DNA of 64,000 bases from Sulfuricurvum sp. PC08-66 (GCA_000830255.1 JQIT01000002.1:369020-433019); one strand, 5' to 3'. Shown: positions 38,200 to 47,633, numbered from the stretch's first letter. Notes: a model not told the origin generated them from the sequence alone. Program-made: numbers and translations.

Positions 38200-38219
38200 C
38201 ATTTACACGAGGAAACCCT

Positions 38220-40301
38220 ATGCGAAAACTCTTGCCTCTTTTTGTACTCCTTTTGACGCTTCACGCTGAAGATAACGCCACTCAAAATTTCGAAGCTATC
38301 GAGGTCAAAGGTGCCAATGAAAACAGCCTCTTTGCCACCCCCGAATACCTCAAAACCCAAACCTACATCGAGAACGCTCCCGCCCAAAAAGCCTTCACCA
38401 TCACCGAAGCGATGAGCATCCCAGGCGTCATGTCTGACCCTCTCAAAGCGCTACAGACCTTGGCAGGGGTATCGACCGCGTCAAGTTTCAGCGGTGAGCT
38501 ACTTATCCACGGCTCCAAAGCGTACGAGACCTTCTATACCTACAACTACATGCCGTTGGGGTATGTTTTTCACTTTGGAGGATTGCACTCGGTCATCTCT
38601 CCTGACGCTATCGAGCAGCTCAATCTTTACCTAGGTGCCTTCGATGTCACCTACGGCAATGCCATGGGCGGCGTGGTCGATATCACCCCCAAACTGCCCA
38701 TCGGAAGCGGTCATGGGCATGTGCACGTGGGACTCTTCGATGCCTCTGCAAGTATCGATGTGCCCTTAGGTGACAAAGTGGCGCTCTACGTGGGAGGTCG
38801 TCGAAGCTATTTTGATGTTTTTCTCGGCATTCTCAATCCTCAAATCGAAGGCTTTGACTTCACCACCTACCCTGCCTACTATGACCTCACGACCATCCTC
38901 GCCTATCGACCTGACGACTACAACACCCTCTCGTTCGAAGCCATCGTGGCCAACGATGTCACCGATTTGACCACCCAAGAAGCGAGTCCCTGTAACCCCG
39001 ATTTCGTAGGGCAAGCCTCCACCAAACAATCGTTTCGTACCTATGGTATGCGTTGGATGTATGACAACTACACCAACCTCCAATCCAACACCGTCCTCGC
39101 CTACACCGCCAAAAAAGATGCTACCGATGTTTTTAGTCAAATCAAAAGCGAAGAGAATTTTCACGACTTCAAACTCACCCATCTCACTTCACTCACCCTC
39201 GATGCGCACAAACTCACCGCAGGTGTCGATGCCACCAACTACTACCACCCTTACGATTATAAAATTACGACCAGTTTTCTCAATGATACGCCTACCGATG
39301 ATATAAATGAAACCAACAATACGCTTATCACCGTCAATTTAGCAGGGGAGCAAATTTTCCCCAATTATGCAGGCTTCGTCCAAGATATTTGGGATATTAC
39401 CGATTGGCTCAAAGTACGCTATGGCGTGCGCGGCAACTACACCCCCTACCAAAATTTCGGTGGCATCCTCGACCCACGCGGTGCCATTATCCTAAGTCTA
39501 GGGCAACATTCACTCTCCTTTGCGACAGGGCAATATTCACAATACCCTGTTCTCATGCGCACTATCGATGCCCAAAGCGGTAGCGCACTGGGCTATGAAA
39601 AATCGATTCACTACGCTTTTAATTATAAATACACCTTTGAGGAGGGGCACTCCATCGAAATCGAGCCCTACCACAAAGAGTACACCTCACTGAGCGTCCA
39701 AAAAGATGCAAACACGAGCTATTTTTATACACGCTCTCAAAGCATCTTCAATTTTATGAACGAGGCTGGATTGGGTTATGCGCAAGGAGTCGATATCACC
39801 TACAAACTGCGTCGTGACAACCTCTACCTCTTTTCGACCTACTCCTATTTGGATGCTAAACGCCAATATTTCCTCGATGGGGGATTGATAGATTTTGAGA
39901 GCGAAATTCCTCAAACCCTCCAAGTCGCCGCGAGCTACGATTTGCAAAACAATTGGGTCGTAGGCGGCTTGATGCGCTACCACACAGGTGCCTACACCAA
40001 ACGTCCTACTTCTGAAATCAATGCGAGCAAAGTAGCAGGCGAAACCTGCTATCGAAGCGACTCCGCTACCGAAGTAAAAGAGCGTCTCCCTGACTATTTC
40101 ACGCTCAATCTCAAAGCGACCTATACCCAGCCTCTCGAAAAAGAGAGCCGTATCGAGTACAGCTTTGAGTTTATGAACGTCACCGCGCACGAAAACCTCA
40201 CAGGCTACCGCGTCGACAGCAAGACGGGCAAAATTGGCAAGAGCTTGGACGTACTTAGCTTCCCCTTTTTGCCGTGGTTTGATGTCACCTATCGATTTTG
40301 A
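38220..40301 (+). CDS. TonB-dependent outer-membrane receptor
   Basis: This 693-residue protein has a signal peptide (MRKLLPLFVLLLTLHA). Its plug domain includes MSDPLKALQTLAGVSTAS and YGNAMGGVVDITPKLP (about residues 75-160), followed by a 22-strand-type barrel ending WFDVTYRF with a terminal Phe. No TonB box is certain, though NFEAIEVKG near residue 25 is in the right place. Substrates of this type are siderophores, vitamin B12, nickel or other metal chelates. With nickel-enzyme genes nearby, nickel is a possibility, but nothing in the sequence shows it. It is transcribed alone after an AGGAAA site. Confidence 0.9.
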   Translation: MRKLLPLFVLLLTLHAEDNATQNFEAIEVKGANENSLFATPEYLKTQTYIENAPAQKAFTITEAMSIPGVMSDPLKALQTLAGVSTASSFSGELLIHGSKAYETFYTYNYMPLGYVFHFGGLHSVISPDAIEQLNLYLGAFDVTYGNAMGGVVDITPKLPIGSGHGHVHVGLFDASASIDVPLGDKVALYVGGRRSYFDVFLGILNPQIEGFDFTTYPAYYDLTTILAYRPDDYNTLSFEAIVANDVTDLTTQEASPCNPDFVGQASTKQSFRTYGMRWMYDNYTNLQSNTVLAYTAKKDATDVFSQIKSEENFHDFKLTHLTSLTLDAHKLTAGVDATNYYHPYDYKITTSFLNDTPTDDINETNNTLITVNLAGEQIFPNYAGFVQDIWDITDWLKVRYGVRGNYTPYQNFGGILDPRGAIILSLGQHSLSFATGQYSQYPVLMRTIDAQSGSALGYEKSIHYAFNYKYTFEEGHSIEIEPYHKEYTSLSVQKDANTSYFYTRSQSIFNFMNEAGLGYAQGVDITYKLRRDNLYLFSTYSYLDAKRQYFLDGGLIDFESEIPQTLQVAASYDLQNNWVVGGLMRYHTGAYTKRPTSEINASKVAGETCYRSDSATEVKERLPDYFTLNLKATYTQPLEKESRIEYSFEFMNVTAHENLTGYRVDSKTGKIGKSLDVLSFPFLPWFDVTYRF

Positions 40302-40370
40302 GCCCTCACCCCTAAGTCCAAAAATTTCATAAGAACCCCACCGTTTCGCCCTTGGGTGTGGGTCATGGGC

Positions 40371-40376
40371 TATAAT
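40371..40376 (+). promoter_or_regulatory. -10 box of the TetR-hydrogenase operon
   Basis: TATAAT in GGGCTATAATACTT lies 30 bases before the GTG start of the TetR gene and directly before an inverted repeat. It would drive the regulator and the overlapping hydrogenase genes. Confidence 0.5.
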
Positions 40377-40377
40377 A

Positions 40378-40398
40378 CTTGCTTATTTTCCTAGCAAG
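40378..40398. promoter_or_regulatory. Inverted repeat, candidate TetR operator
   Basis: CTTGCT and AGCAAG, six-base arms separated by nine bases, sit between the -10 box and the AAGGAG ribosome site of the TetR gene. The size and position fit autoregulation by a TetR dimer, but could also be chance or an RNA hairpin that limits translation. Confidence 0.35.
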
Positions 40399-40406
40399 GA
40401 GTCTTT

Positions 40407-41000
40407 GTGTCACGACCCACCAAAGAGGCGCGAAAAGTCTCGATAATGACCCAAGCGCTTCACCTCTTTTCGCGTGAAGGGTTTTATGCGACGACGATGC
40501 CGCTGATTGCTAGGGGTATTGGCATGAGCGTGGGCAATCTCTACAACTACTTCCCCTCCAAAGAGTCCTTGGCAAAGGAGCTTATCCTCTATATCGCCGA
40601 GCTTCTAGGCGATGAGATACGCGCTATCAATGAATCACCGCTCTCAACCCGTGACAAAATCGATGCCATCGTAGCGATGTATTTTCGTATCGCCCAAGAG
40701 CAACCCCAAACCATCGAATATTTTTTGCGCGTCTACCTCTCCAATCGAGAGGTCTTTCGCAACGGCTGTGAGGGGATGCTGTGTGTCTCTCCTTTTGTGA
40801 CCGAATTGATGATATTTTTCGAGGAGGGGGTGCGTGCGCAAGAGCTACGCAACCAAGATTTTTTTAGCGCATTTGGGCTTTTTATGGGCTATTTGGGGGG
40901 CATGGTCTTTTTGCAGGGCGAAAATATCCTCCCTCATGGACTCGATGAGTATCGCGCCTCGATAAGCGAAAATATCTACCATGCCCTCAAAACCCACTAA
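40407..41000 (+). CDS. TetR/AcrR family transcriptional regulator
   Basis: This 197-residue regulator starts at GTG with AAGGAG (40396-40401) in front. The N-terminal helix-turn-helix is typical: ALHLFSREGFYATTMPLIA then GMSVGNLYNYFPSKESL. The C-terminal ligand-binding part is helical with no recognisable ligand. Its last 20 bases overlap the start of the hydrogenase small-subunit gene, so it is translationally coupled to it. It probably regulates that operon. Confidence 0.92.
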   Translation: MSRPTKEARKVSIMTQALHLFSREGFYATTMPLIARGIGMSVGNLYNYFPSKESLAKELILYIAELLGDEIRAINESPLSTRDKIDAIVAMYFRIAQEQPQTIEYFLRVYLSNREVFRNGCEGMLCVSPFVTELMIFFEEGVRAQELRNQDFFSAFGLFMGYLGGMVFLQGENILPHGLDEYRASISENIYHALKTH

Positions 41001-41877
41001 ACCCTCCATCCTCTGGCTACAAGGCATCACCTGCAACGCCAACACCCACTCCTTTTTGAATGAGCCTAGTCTAGAGGTGTTGGTAGGGCATTTTAGATGG
41101 ATACATCACCCTCTTTTGCCGTGCGAAATGACACTGCTAGAGCTTGTCGATACCCTACCCAAATGCGATATTTTGGTACTAGAGGGGGCGTATGAGGCTA
41201 CCTTCACACGCGCCCATCGAAGCCTCAAATCGATGGTGGTACCCTTGGCAAAAAAGGCGACGCATATCATCACGCTAGGCAGTTGCGCTTCGTTTGGGGG
41301 CATGATGAAAGAGGCAAATCCCGACGCTATTTCAGGGATGCTTTTCGACCATGAGGAGATGACGGGACCCTTAGCTCCCTACCGCGACAAGGTCATCGCG
41401 CTAGGTGGGTGCCCTGTGCATCCGCAGTGGCTGAGTTTCACCCTGATGATGCTACACGCGCGTCGAGAGATAGTCCTAGATGCATGGCACAGACCCCAAG
41501 CGCTTTATGGCTACACCGTGCACAACGGATGCCTGCGCAATGATTATTTCGAGTGGAAAGTCGATGCGCGTACGTGGGGCACCAAAGAGGGGTGTCTCTA
41601 CTATGAGCAAGGGTGCCAAGGTGTCCATACAATGGGCAGTTGCAACAAGACACTGTGGAACGGTGTCTCCTCCAAAACACGCGCAGGAGCGCCCTGCATC
41701 GGATGTACCGAGCCCTCCTTTCCCAAGCGTGACCTTTTTCACACCAAGACCTACATGTCTATCCCTGCGGTGATGCCGTTGGGCGTGCCCAAGCGTAGCT
41801 ATTTGGCATTGGCAGGTGCGGCAAAATCGTTTCATATTCGACGCCTAGAGGAGAGACTCATCGATGATAACGCATGA
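40981..41877 (+). CDS. [NiFe] hydrogenase small subunit, cytosolic group-2-like
   Basis: This electron-transfer subunit has 298 residues. It lacks a Tat signal peptide, starting directly with ILWLQGITC, so the enzyme is cytosolic. Cluster ligands present are Cys18, the cysteine of TLGSCASFGG, and GCPVHPQW (proximal). The medial and distal set is VHNGC, EGCLYYEQGC, SCNKTLW and APCIGC. The second proximal cysteine of the usual CxxC is Asn21 (CNAN). From memory, the group 2a hydrogenase Huc also has an altered proximal site holding a [3Fe-4S] cluster. It overlaps TetR by 20 bases and the large subunit by 14. An H2 sensor or a low-rate uptake enzyme are both possible. Confidence 0.88.
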   Translation: MPSKPTKPSILWLQGITCNANTHSFLNEPSLEVLVGHFRWIHHPLLPCEMTLLELVDTLPKCDILVLEGAYEATFTRAHRSLKSMVVPLAKKATHIITLGSCASFGGMMKEANPDAISGMLFDHEEMTGPLAPYRDKVIALGGCPVHPQWLSFTLMMLHARREIVLDAWHRPQALYGYTVHNGCLRNDYFEWKVDARTWGTKEGCLYYEQGCQGVHTMGSCNKTLWNGVSSKTRAGAPCIGCTEPSFPKRDLFHTKTYMSIPAVMPLGVPKRSYLALAGAAKSFHIRRLEERLIDDNA

Positions 41878-43132
41878 ACTTATTGAGCGTATCGAGGGGG
41901 AGGCGCAGTTGGATTTTTCTCTCGATGATGCAGGTAGAGTCCTCGATGCCTCAACGCGATTCGTCCATTTTCGCGGTATGGAGAGGATACTAGAGGGGAG
42001 AGATGCGCTAGATGCTCTGGCCATTACGCCTCGTGTCTGTGGTATTTGCGGGCATTCGCACCTCCTAGCTACCGTATCGATGCTAGAAAATCTCTATGCC
42101 CATGCAGGGCAAAGCGTCACACCCACTCCCAAAGCGCACGCGATTCGCCGCATCACCCAACAATCTGAAGTGCTCCAAAACCATCTCAAATGGCTCTATT
42201 TGGTGATGTTCCCCCAAAGCCGCGCTCTTTTGGGCATCGAGGCACCCTCCCCCATGCAAGCCCTCTCGATTTGCGCCAAAATCAACAGTATGACGGCACT
42301 CTTGAGCGGGCAGTGGCCACACAGTAGCTACGCGATGGTGGGCGGTGTGACGTGCGACCCTACCTACAGCGAAATTATGCGTGCTTTGGCGCTGCTTGAA
42401 GAGGTGGCGGCTTTTGTGACACACCATGTCGTATCGATGCCCTTGGAAGCGTGGGAGGAGCATATTGTAGAACGTCCCATCGTCGAGGGCGCCCTAGGTG
42501 CACTGCTAGGCGATTTTGAGGCGTTGGGACTGCTCGAGAGTGGGCACTCACATGGGCGGCTCTTGGCACTGCCTGCGCGTATGGTCGATGGGGTGCGTTA
42601 TGATGCCTCACTTGACGCCATCGAGGAGGAGGCGCACAGTGACGAAGGCACCTACGCCAAAAGAGTACGCTATGCAGGGAAGTTTTACGAGACGGGACCC
42701 TTGGCGCGCACGGTGCTTGGCAATCGCGCAGGAATAAATGCCCTTTGGAGACGCTATGGCGACTCTGCGCCTCTACGCATCGTGGCACGTATCGATGAAA
42801 TAGTCTCGATACTTGGCGAAATACGAGCGCTTTTGCAGACACTTGACCTATCGCAAAGCTCTTGCGTCGAGGTGGCACCTTTTGGAAGTATTAGCGGTAC
42901 AGGTGTGGGTATCGTGGAGGCACCTAGAGGATTGTTATTGCATCGCGCGACACTACAGCGAGGCATCATCACACGCTACGACATCATCACGCCCACACAA
43001 TGGAATCTGGGTAATGGCACCGCAACACACAGCGGTATCGCACAACAAGCGATGCGTGGAGCTACTTCGAGCGCCAAAGCGGCACTGATTTTTCGTACTT
43101 TTGATGTCTGTTCGGTCTGTACGACGCACTAA
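41864..43132 (+). CDS. [NiFe] hydrogenase large subunit without C-terminal extension
   Basis: This catalytic subunit has 422 residues. The N-terminal nickel ligands are Cys59 and Cys62 in RVCGICGHSH, and the C-terminal pair is Cys416 and Cys419 in DVCSVCTTH. His422 is the last residue of the protein. Most large subunits carry about 15-25 further residues that are cut off by an endopeptidase. HoxC/HupV-type H2 sensors are known to lack the tail, as this one does. Other family motifs are RIEGEAQL, GHSHGRLLALPA and ETGPLARTVLGN. The CGICGHSH form keeps a histidine where HupV/HoxC usually have glutamine, so it is not a textbook H2 sensor. Confidence 0.9.
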   Translation: MITHELIERIEGEAQLDFSLDDAGRVLDASTRFVHFRGMERILEGRDALDALAITPRVCGICGHSHLLATVSMLENLYAHAGQSVTPTPKAHAIRRITQQSEVLQNHLKWLYLVMFPQSRALLGIEAPSPMQALSICAKINSMTALLSGQWPHSSYAMVGGVTCDPTYSEIMRALALLEEVAAFVTHHVVSMPLEAWEEHIVERPIVEGALGALLGDFEALGLLESGHSHGRLLALPARMVDGVRYDASLDAIEEEAHSDEGTYAKRVRYAGKFYETGPLARTVLGNRAGINALWRRYGDSAPLRIVARIDEIVSILGEIRALLQTLDLSQSSCVEVAPFGSISGTGVGIVEAPRGLLLHRATLQRGIITRYDIITPTQWNLGNGTATHSGIAQQAMRGATSSAKAALIFRTFDVCSVCTTH

Positions 43133-43144
43133 AAAGAGGGGAAA

Positions 43145-43174
43145 TTATAAAAGAGCCGTATCGAGTGATACGGC
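43145..43174 (-). terminator. Hairpin with T-rich tail
   Basis: GCCGTATC and GATACGGC form an 8-bp stem with a GAGT/ACTC loop at 43155-43174. On the minus strand it is followed by CTCTTTTATAATTT, so it is a reasonable terminator for the 35-residue gene at 43203-43310. On the plus strand, just after the hydrogenase stop, there is no T-run. Confidence 0.5.
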
Positions 43175-43202
43175 GAAGTGTTAGGCGCGAGTGCGCAAAC
43201 AG

Positions 43203-43310
43203 CTACTTGCGGTAGGGGTTTTGAGGAAGTTTGGCTGTAGCTTTGGCGTGATAAGCACCTACGGCATAGCCAACGACCAGTAACACTGCAATGGTGATAA
43301 CGAGTGACAT
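43203..43310 (-). CDS. Small membrane protein, 35 residues
   Basis: This short gene has an AAAGGA ribosome site six bases before the ATG. It encodes one hydrophobic helix (LVITIAVLLVVGYAVGAYH) followed by a basic, proline-containing tail (KLPQNPYRK). It resembles in size the single-helix subunits of oxidases and small stress proteins, but no family is recognised. It lies antiparallel behind the hydrogenase large subunit with its own downstream hairpin. The good ribosome site and the coherent hydrophobic segment support it as real. Confidence 0.65.
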   Translation of the reverse strand: MSLVITIAVLLVVGYAVGAYHAKATAKLPQNPYRK

Positions 43311-43448
43311 GACTATCCTTTCAAATTTAATAGCGAGATTATATGTCATATAGACAGTTTTGTCAAGACCTTTTAGGTGGCATTGACACCTGTTAACGGT
43401 TTTACTTTTCTCTTGCTATACTATCGGCAAAAAAAAGCCTCCCCAACA

Positions 43449-43655
43449 ATGAAAAAGCAAGAATTTAAAGCCTTACTCAAAGATGCGGGTCTCACCAAAA
43501 AAACCTTCTCCAAACTCTCTGACACCTCCTATGACACCATCATGGGATGGACCAAAAAAGAAAAGAGCCAAATCCCTGGCTGGGTCGATAGCTGGATACG
43601 CTACTACAAATCGCACAAAGAGCATGTCGCCCTCAAAAAGATGTTCAAAGAGTGA
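43449..43655 (+). CDS. Small helix-turn-helix-like protein
   Basis: This 68-residue basic protein has a probable DNA-binding helix-turn-helix at about residues 12-35 (LTKKTFSKLSDTSYDTIMGW). A Lys/Trp-rich tail follows. The ATG at 43449 is chosen over 43377; no strong ribosome site is seen. A TATACT box lies about 30 bases upstream. The length and pattern are like short XRE-type regulators. Its target is unknown; the PAS/chemoreceptor pair follows 70 bases later. Confidence 0.65.
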   Translation: MKKQEFKALLKDAGLTKKTFSKLSDTSYDTIMGWTKKEKSQIPGWVDSWIRYYKSHKEHVALKKMFKE

Positions 43656-43724
43656 CACCATTGTTGCTGTAACCACTATGTGACCATTTGCGCCTACAAT
43701 CGCCTCGAAAAAAGAGGAAATTTT

Positions 43725-44210
43725 ATGCGCATCGATATGCACCCCAACGAATTTATCGTCTCCAAAACTGACCTCAAAGGTCGTATCACCTACGGCAATG
43801 AGACCTTCATCAAAATGTCTGGCTACCAAGAGCGCGAGCTTCTCAATGCACCCCACAATCTCCTACGCCATCCCGATATGCCAGCGGTGGTTTTTCGCCT
43901 CTTGTGGCAACGCATACAAGGCAAGCAAGGTATTCACGCCTTCGTCAAAAACCGCACCAAAGATGCCAAATATTATTGGGTCTTCGCCAATGTCACCCCT
44001 TCGTGCGATGAAGCAGGCAATGTCGTAGGCTACTACTCTGTACGTCGCCGTCCTAGCGACAAAGCCCTCTCGATTATCGAGCCTCTTTACCGTGAACTCG
44101 CACAAATCGAACGCCGTTACGGCATCAATGAGGCACACGCACACTTGGAAAAACATCTCGCCGCGCAAGGGTTAGACTATGACGAATTTGTCATTCGACT
44201 TCAAAAATAG
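43725..44210 (+). CDS. PAS domain protein, CetB/Aer-like redox sensor
   Basis: This 161-residue soluble protein is a single PAS domain (about residues 8-120) followed by a helical tail. The PAS start [24 protein letters not shown] and [16 protein letters not shown] are the Aer/CetB form, which binds FAD. In Campylobacter jejuni CetB works with the membrane chemoreceptor-like CetA in energy taxis. The next gene here encodes such a partner and overlaps by 32 bases. The ATG at 43725 has an AGAGGA site nearby. FAD binding is inferred from family. Confidence 0.85.
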   Translation: MRIDMHPNEFIVSKTDLKGRITYGNETFIKMSGYQERELLNAPHNLLRHPDMPAVVFRLLWQRIQGKQGIHAFVKNRTKDAKYYWVFANVTPSCDEAGNVVGYYSVRRRPSDKALSIIEPLYRELAQIERRYGINEAHAHLEKHLAAQGLDYDEFVIRLQK

Positions 44211-45576
44211 CGCAACCCTTACACTCTTCGTTGGCGCACTTTTTATGGTTGTTAGTTTGCTCTACGTGGGGCAGTGGGTCATCGCACTTTTAGGGGCTGT
44301 TTTTGTCGCAGTTGCCCTTTTTCTACCTCTTTCAAAAGATGCAGTACAAAACCGCTCTCTTCTTGCCCAAATGGAACGCATCCTCAAAAATGCAGGGCTA
44401 GGTATCATCGATGAGCGCATCGTCAATATCCCCGAACACTCCCCCTATTTTCATATCGCTTGGGGCTACAACAATTTAGCCGACCAAATCGAAGCCTTCG
44501 TGCGCGACAGTACGGCGAGTATCAGTTTGGCAAGCGACGGCAGACAGTGTCCGCACATCCTCCCCGAAGGGTACAAAGGGAGTTTCAAAACCGCTATCGA
44601 GCCCCTGAACATGGCTATCGAAGCCATCATCGACACCAAAGCCAAAGAGCGCCAAGGTATTTTGAGCAACGCTTTCAATCACCTCACAGGGGGCAGTAGC
44701 AACGCCATGCACACCATCGAGCGCGATGTAGTCGATGCCAATGCGATGGTCGAGAGTATCGTCGAATTTTCTCAAAAAACTGTCCACGCTTCACAAGAGA
44801 GCTTGGTATCGGTGCAAAAAGTACAAGCCAATTTCGACCTGCTCAATAGCAACATCGCCCACACCGTCGAGGGGGTCGAGACTCTAGCGCACCAATCGGC
44901 GCAAATCGCCTCTATCGTCGACCTCATCAAGGATATCGCCGACCAGACGAATCTGCTCGCACTCAATGCCGCTATCGAGGCGGCACGTGCAGGGGAGCAT
45001 GGTCGAGGCTTTGCCGTAGTCGCCGACGAAGTGCGCAAACTCGCCGAACGCACCCAGCACGCCACCCAAGAGATAAGCACCAATATCAACGCCCTCACCC
45101 AAGAGACCCACGCCATCGAGGAGCAGTCCCAAGCGATGGCGAACCTCTCTCACGAATCTCTCGAAATGGTCGAGGCGTTGCGTACTATTTTTGCGATGCT
45201 TGACAGCGACGCACACAACACCGCCGCACACGCCCAACATATCGGAGAGCTTTTTGCCGTGATGCGTGTCACCATCGACCACACGATTTTCAAATCGATG
45301 CTCTACACCGCGCTACTAGAGGGTAGAGAGGATGCACGCCTACGCCAAGAGCGACGTTTCGCCACATGGTACGCCGCCACAGCACGCACCCACTATGGCA
45401 AAACACCCAAATATTCTCACATTGGCACACTCGACAGAGAGCTACATGCGACTGTCGATGCGATGCTCCCACTCATAGCCAACGGCGACACCTCGACCAT
45501 CATCACCCATGCCAAAGCGCTAGAATCGACATCGCAAAAACTCGATAACGCCCTCAAAGAGTTGCTAGTCGCCTAA
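44179..45576 (+). CDS. Chemoreceptor without periplasmic domain, CetA-like, with CZB-like tail
   Basis: This 465-residue signalling protein has two close membrane helices near the N-terminus (residues about 10-54) and no periplasmic domain. A cytosolic methyl-accepting domain carries the tip motif [20 protein letters not shown] (about 253-272) and [10 protein letters not shown]. The last 110 residues resemble the CZB zinc-binding domain ([29 protein letters not shown]). The usual cysteine and one histidine are missing, so only two of four zinc ligands are visible. It overlaps the PAS gene by 32 bases, as expected of a bipartite CetBA energy receptor. Confidence 0.87.
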   Translation: MTNLSFDFKNSATLTLFVGALFMVVSLLYVGQWVIALLGAVFVAVALFLPLSKDAVQNRSLLAQMERILKNAGLGIIDERIVNIPEHSPYFHIAWGYNNLADQIEAFVRDSTASISLASDGRQCPHILPEGYKGSFKTAIEPLNMAIEAIIDTKAKERQGILSNAFNHLTGGSSNAMHTIERDVVDANAMVESIVEFSQKTVHASQESLVSVQKVQANFDLLNSNIAHTVEGVETLAHQSAQIASIVDLIKDIADQTNLLALNAAIEAARAGEHGRGFAVVADEVRKLAERTQHATQEISTNINALTQETHAIEEQSQAMANLSHESLEMVEALRTIFAMLDSDAHNTAAHAQHIGELFAVMRVTIDHTIFKSMLYTALLEGREDARLRQERRFATWYAATARTHYGKTPKYSHIGTLDRELHATVDAMLPLIANGDTSTIITHAKALESTSQKLDNALKELLVA

Positions 45577-45581
45577 AGCTT

Positions 45582-47186
45582 TTAGGTTCTGTAGCTTGAA
45601 ATTTGCGTCGTCATGCTTTGGGCGACGTGGTGCAAGTGATCCGCCGCCGTTGCAATCTCTTCGACGCTACACGCATTGGATTGCGACATGGCGCTGATTT
45701 TGTTGATCTCATCGATAATGACATCGTTGCGCTTGGTGTTGTTTTGGGCTTTGAGTGCCACATCATTCATCCCATCCACAGCGGAGGTGAGCGTCTCTAC
45801 TGCCTTTTCGGTGTGCTCTTCCACCTCGCTCGATAGCGTCGATAGGCTCTCCATGCGATGCACATTGCTGTTCATCTGCTCTGACATCTCGATAATCGAT
45901 TGCACAATCACATTGACCGTAGCATTGGTCTCTACAAGGCTTTTTTGGGTTCTCTCCGCCAATTTGCGCACCTCATCGGCTACCACAGCAAATCCTCGAC
46001 CGTGTTCCCCCGCACGCGCCGCCTCGATAGCGGCATTGAGGGCGAGCAAATTAGTCTGCTCGGCAATATCAGAGATGACGACGAGAACATTTTTGACCTG
46101 TTCTGCTTCATTGGTGAGGGAGTTGAGCTTTTCATTCATCTGCGCCTCAATCTCCACGGTTTGATTGATAGATGTAATGGTTTGACGTAGAGAGTGTTGC
46201 GCTTTTGAGAGATTGTCTCGTGCATCCTTCGCCATGAGGCTCACTTCAGCCGTTCGCTCCACTGCGCTGTTCATCTCATTTTTTATCGCACTGGCGTTTT
46301 CGGTCGTTTCATGCACGATTTTGGCGGCATTTTCTACTTGTTTTCCGATCGAGAGCGTCGCAAAAGAGAGCTCTTTGGCGACGGAGAGATTTTCGGTCGC
46401 TGAGTGTTGCGCCGTGGCAAAGGTGGTGCGCAGTGCCTCGGTGAGGGCATTGATATTGTCCGCTACCTCGGTAAGCTCATTTTTACCCGAGAGGATGATG
46501 GGGTGGGTGAGGTCTTTGTTGCTCACCATCGTATGGACATTTTGGTTGAGTGTCTTGACCGCACGACCAATAGTGCCTATCGTAAAATAGGCGACGATTA
46601 ACCCAATCAGCGTGGAAAAGACCCCCAAAAAGAAGGTCGTAGTGGCGGAAAAATCGGATCTTTCCATCGAGGTCGTCAGATTTTGCGAAGCCTCCTGAAT
46701 CTGCGTCTCTTTGAGCTTATCAATATTGAGGGCTAGATGCTCCGTCATCTCATCGAATGTCCCCATCGCATCATTGCCCTCAGAGGTACTGCGCCCATAC
46801 GCTTTTTTCATCTCTTTGCCTGCATTGAGCAGAGCTGTAGCATCTTTTTTGAGCGATTCGATACCCGACAAGGCTTGGGCATCTTGCTCATTTTTGAACA
46901 TCGTTTCAAACGACGCCATATCCTCCAAAAACGCGGTATAGGCAACGACCGCCTTTTCGACCGCCTCCTCCTCTTGGGTGAGCGCCGCATCGGTCAAAAA
47001 TTGTTGTATCTGACACGATTGGTATTTGGCATCCTCTGCCTTGAAAGCAAACGGTACTGATTCGGTGGAGGTCTGTTCCACAAGGGCGCTGACACTTCGG
47101 CTATTGATAGACCCTATCGTGGCATTGAGTGCTACCAAAAATAGGACGGAACCTATCCCGTAGCTAAGCTGTTGTTTTATAGTCAT
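45582..47186 (-). CDS. Methyl-accepting chemotaxis protein
   Basis: This 534-residue transmembrane chemoreceptor has a first helix at about 10-28 and a four-helix-bundle periplasmic sensor to about 180, including [14 protein letters not shown] second helix lies near 185-205, followed by HAMP and the signalling domain with [20 protein letters not shown] and [10 protein letters not shown]. The ligand is unknown. It is convergent with the CetA-like gene, five bases apart; a weak CCTAAA/TTTAGG hairpin at 45572-45586 spans the junction. Expression is independent of the hyp genes, with about 100 bases of AT-rich leader. Confidence 0.92.
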   Translation of the reverse strand: MTIKQQLSYGIGSVLFLVALNATIGSINSRSVSALVEQTSTESVPFAFKAEDAKYQSCQIQQFLTDAALTQEEEAVEKAVVAYTAFLEDMASFETMFKNEQDAQALSGIESLKKDATALLNAGKEMKKAYGRSTSEGNDAMGTFDEMTEHLALNIDKLKETQIQEASQNLTTSMERSDFSATTTFFLGVFSTLIGLIVAYFTIGTIGRAVKTLNQNVHTMVSNKDLTHPIILSGKNELTEVADNINALTEALRTTFATAQHSATENLSVAKELSFATLSIGKQVENAAKIVHETTENASAIKNEMNSAVERTAEVSLMAKDARDNLSKAQHSLRQTITSINQTVEIEAQMNEKLNSLTNEAEQVKNVLVVISDIAEQTNLLALNAAIEAARAGEHGRGFAVVADEVRKLAERTQKSLVETNATVNVIVQSIIEMSEQMNSNVHRMESLSTLSSEVEEHTEKAVETLTSAVDGMNDVALKAQNNTKRNDVIIDEINKISAMSQSNACSVEEIATAADHLHHVAQSMTTQISSYRT

Positions 47187-47291
47187 TAAGGCACCTTTTT
47201 ATTAGAAAATTTAATAATAACTAATATATGCTAATTTTCGTTTGATTGGTGTGGAAAATTTACACAGTGCGATTAGTGAGGGGGAGTTTTG

Positions 47292-47633
47292 CTAGACCAT
47301 CTCGAGGCGCATGAGGTACATTCCCTCGCCATCCTCGACACTCAGTTCATAGCTTTGGCACGCGGGGCATTGATACGCCATGCGCTCTAGCGTCGAGGTC
47401 GCACCGCACGCCTTGCACGAGACAACCACCTGCTGAATATGTATATCGAGCACCGCGGCGTCACACACCGTCTGCGCCTTGAAGGTGTCAAAAGCCGTCG
47501 CCAAAAGCTGTGGCTCCACGCCCGACATCACACCGATTTTGAGCTCCACGCGCGTCACCGAGGTCGCCTCATTGGCGCGTGCGTGCTCTTCACACTGCTC
47601 TAGGAGGGCTTGTACTATCGAATATTCATGCAT
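47292..47633 (-). CDS. hypA: Hydrogenase nickel incorporation protein HypA
   Basis: HypA delivers nickel with HypB during [NiFe] hydrogenase assembly. From the ATG at 47633 it is 113 residues and starts with the required MHE nickel-binding motif. The zinc site is two CxxC pairs, CKAC and CPAC (about 72-90). Two upstream TTG codons are in frame but would displace MHE from the N-terminus. Its ATG overlaps the hypE stop (TGATG), so the genes are coupled. It is the last gene of the maturation locus. Confidence 0.96.
   Translation of the reverse strand: MHEYSIVQALLEQCEEHARANEATSVTRVELKIGVMSGVEPQLLATAFDTFKAQTVCDAAVLDIHIQQVVVSCKACGATSTLERMAYQCPACQSYELSVEDGEGMYLMRLEMV

Noticed and set aside
43150-43180. 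Hairpin as a terminator for the hydrogenase operon
   Set aside because: On the plus strand no T-run follows the stem; the T-rich side faces the minus-strand small gene.
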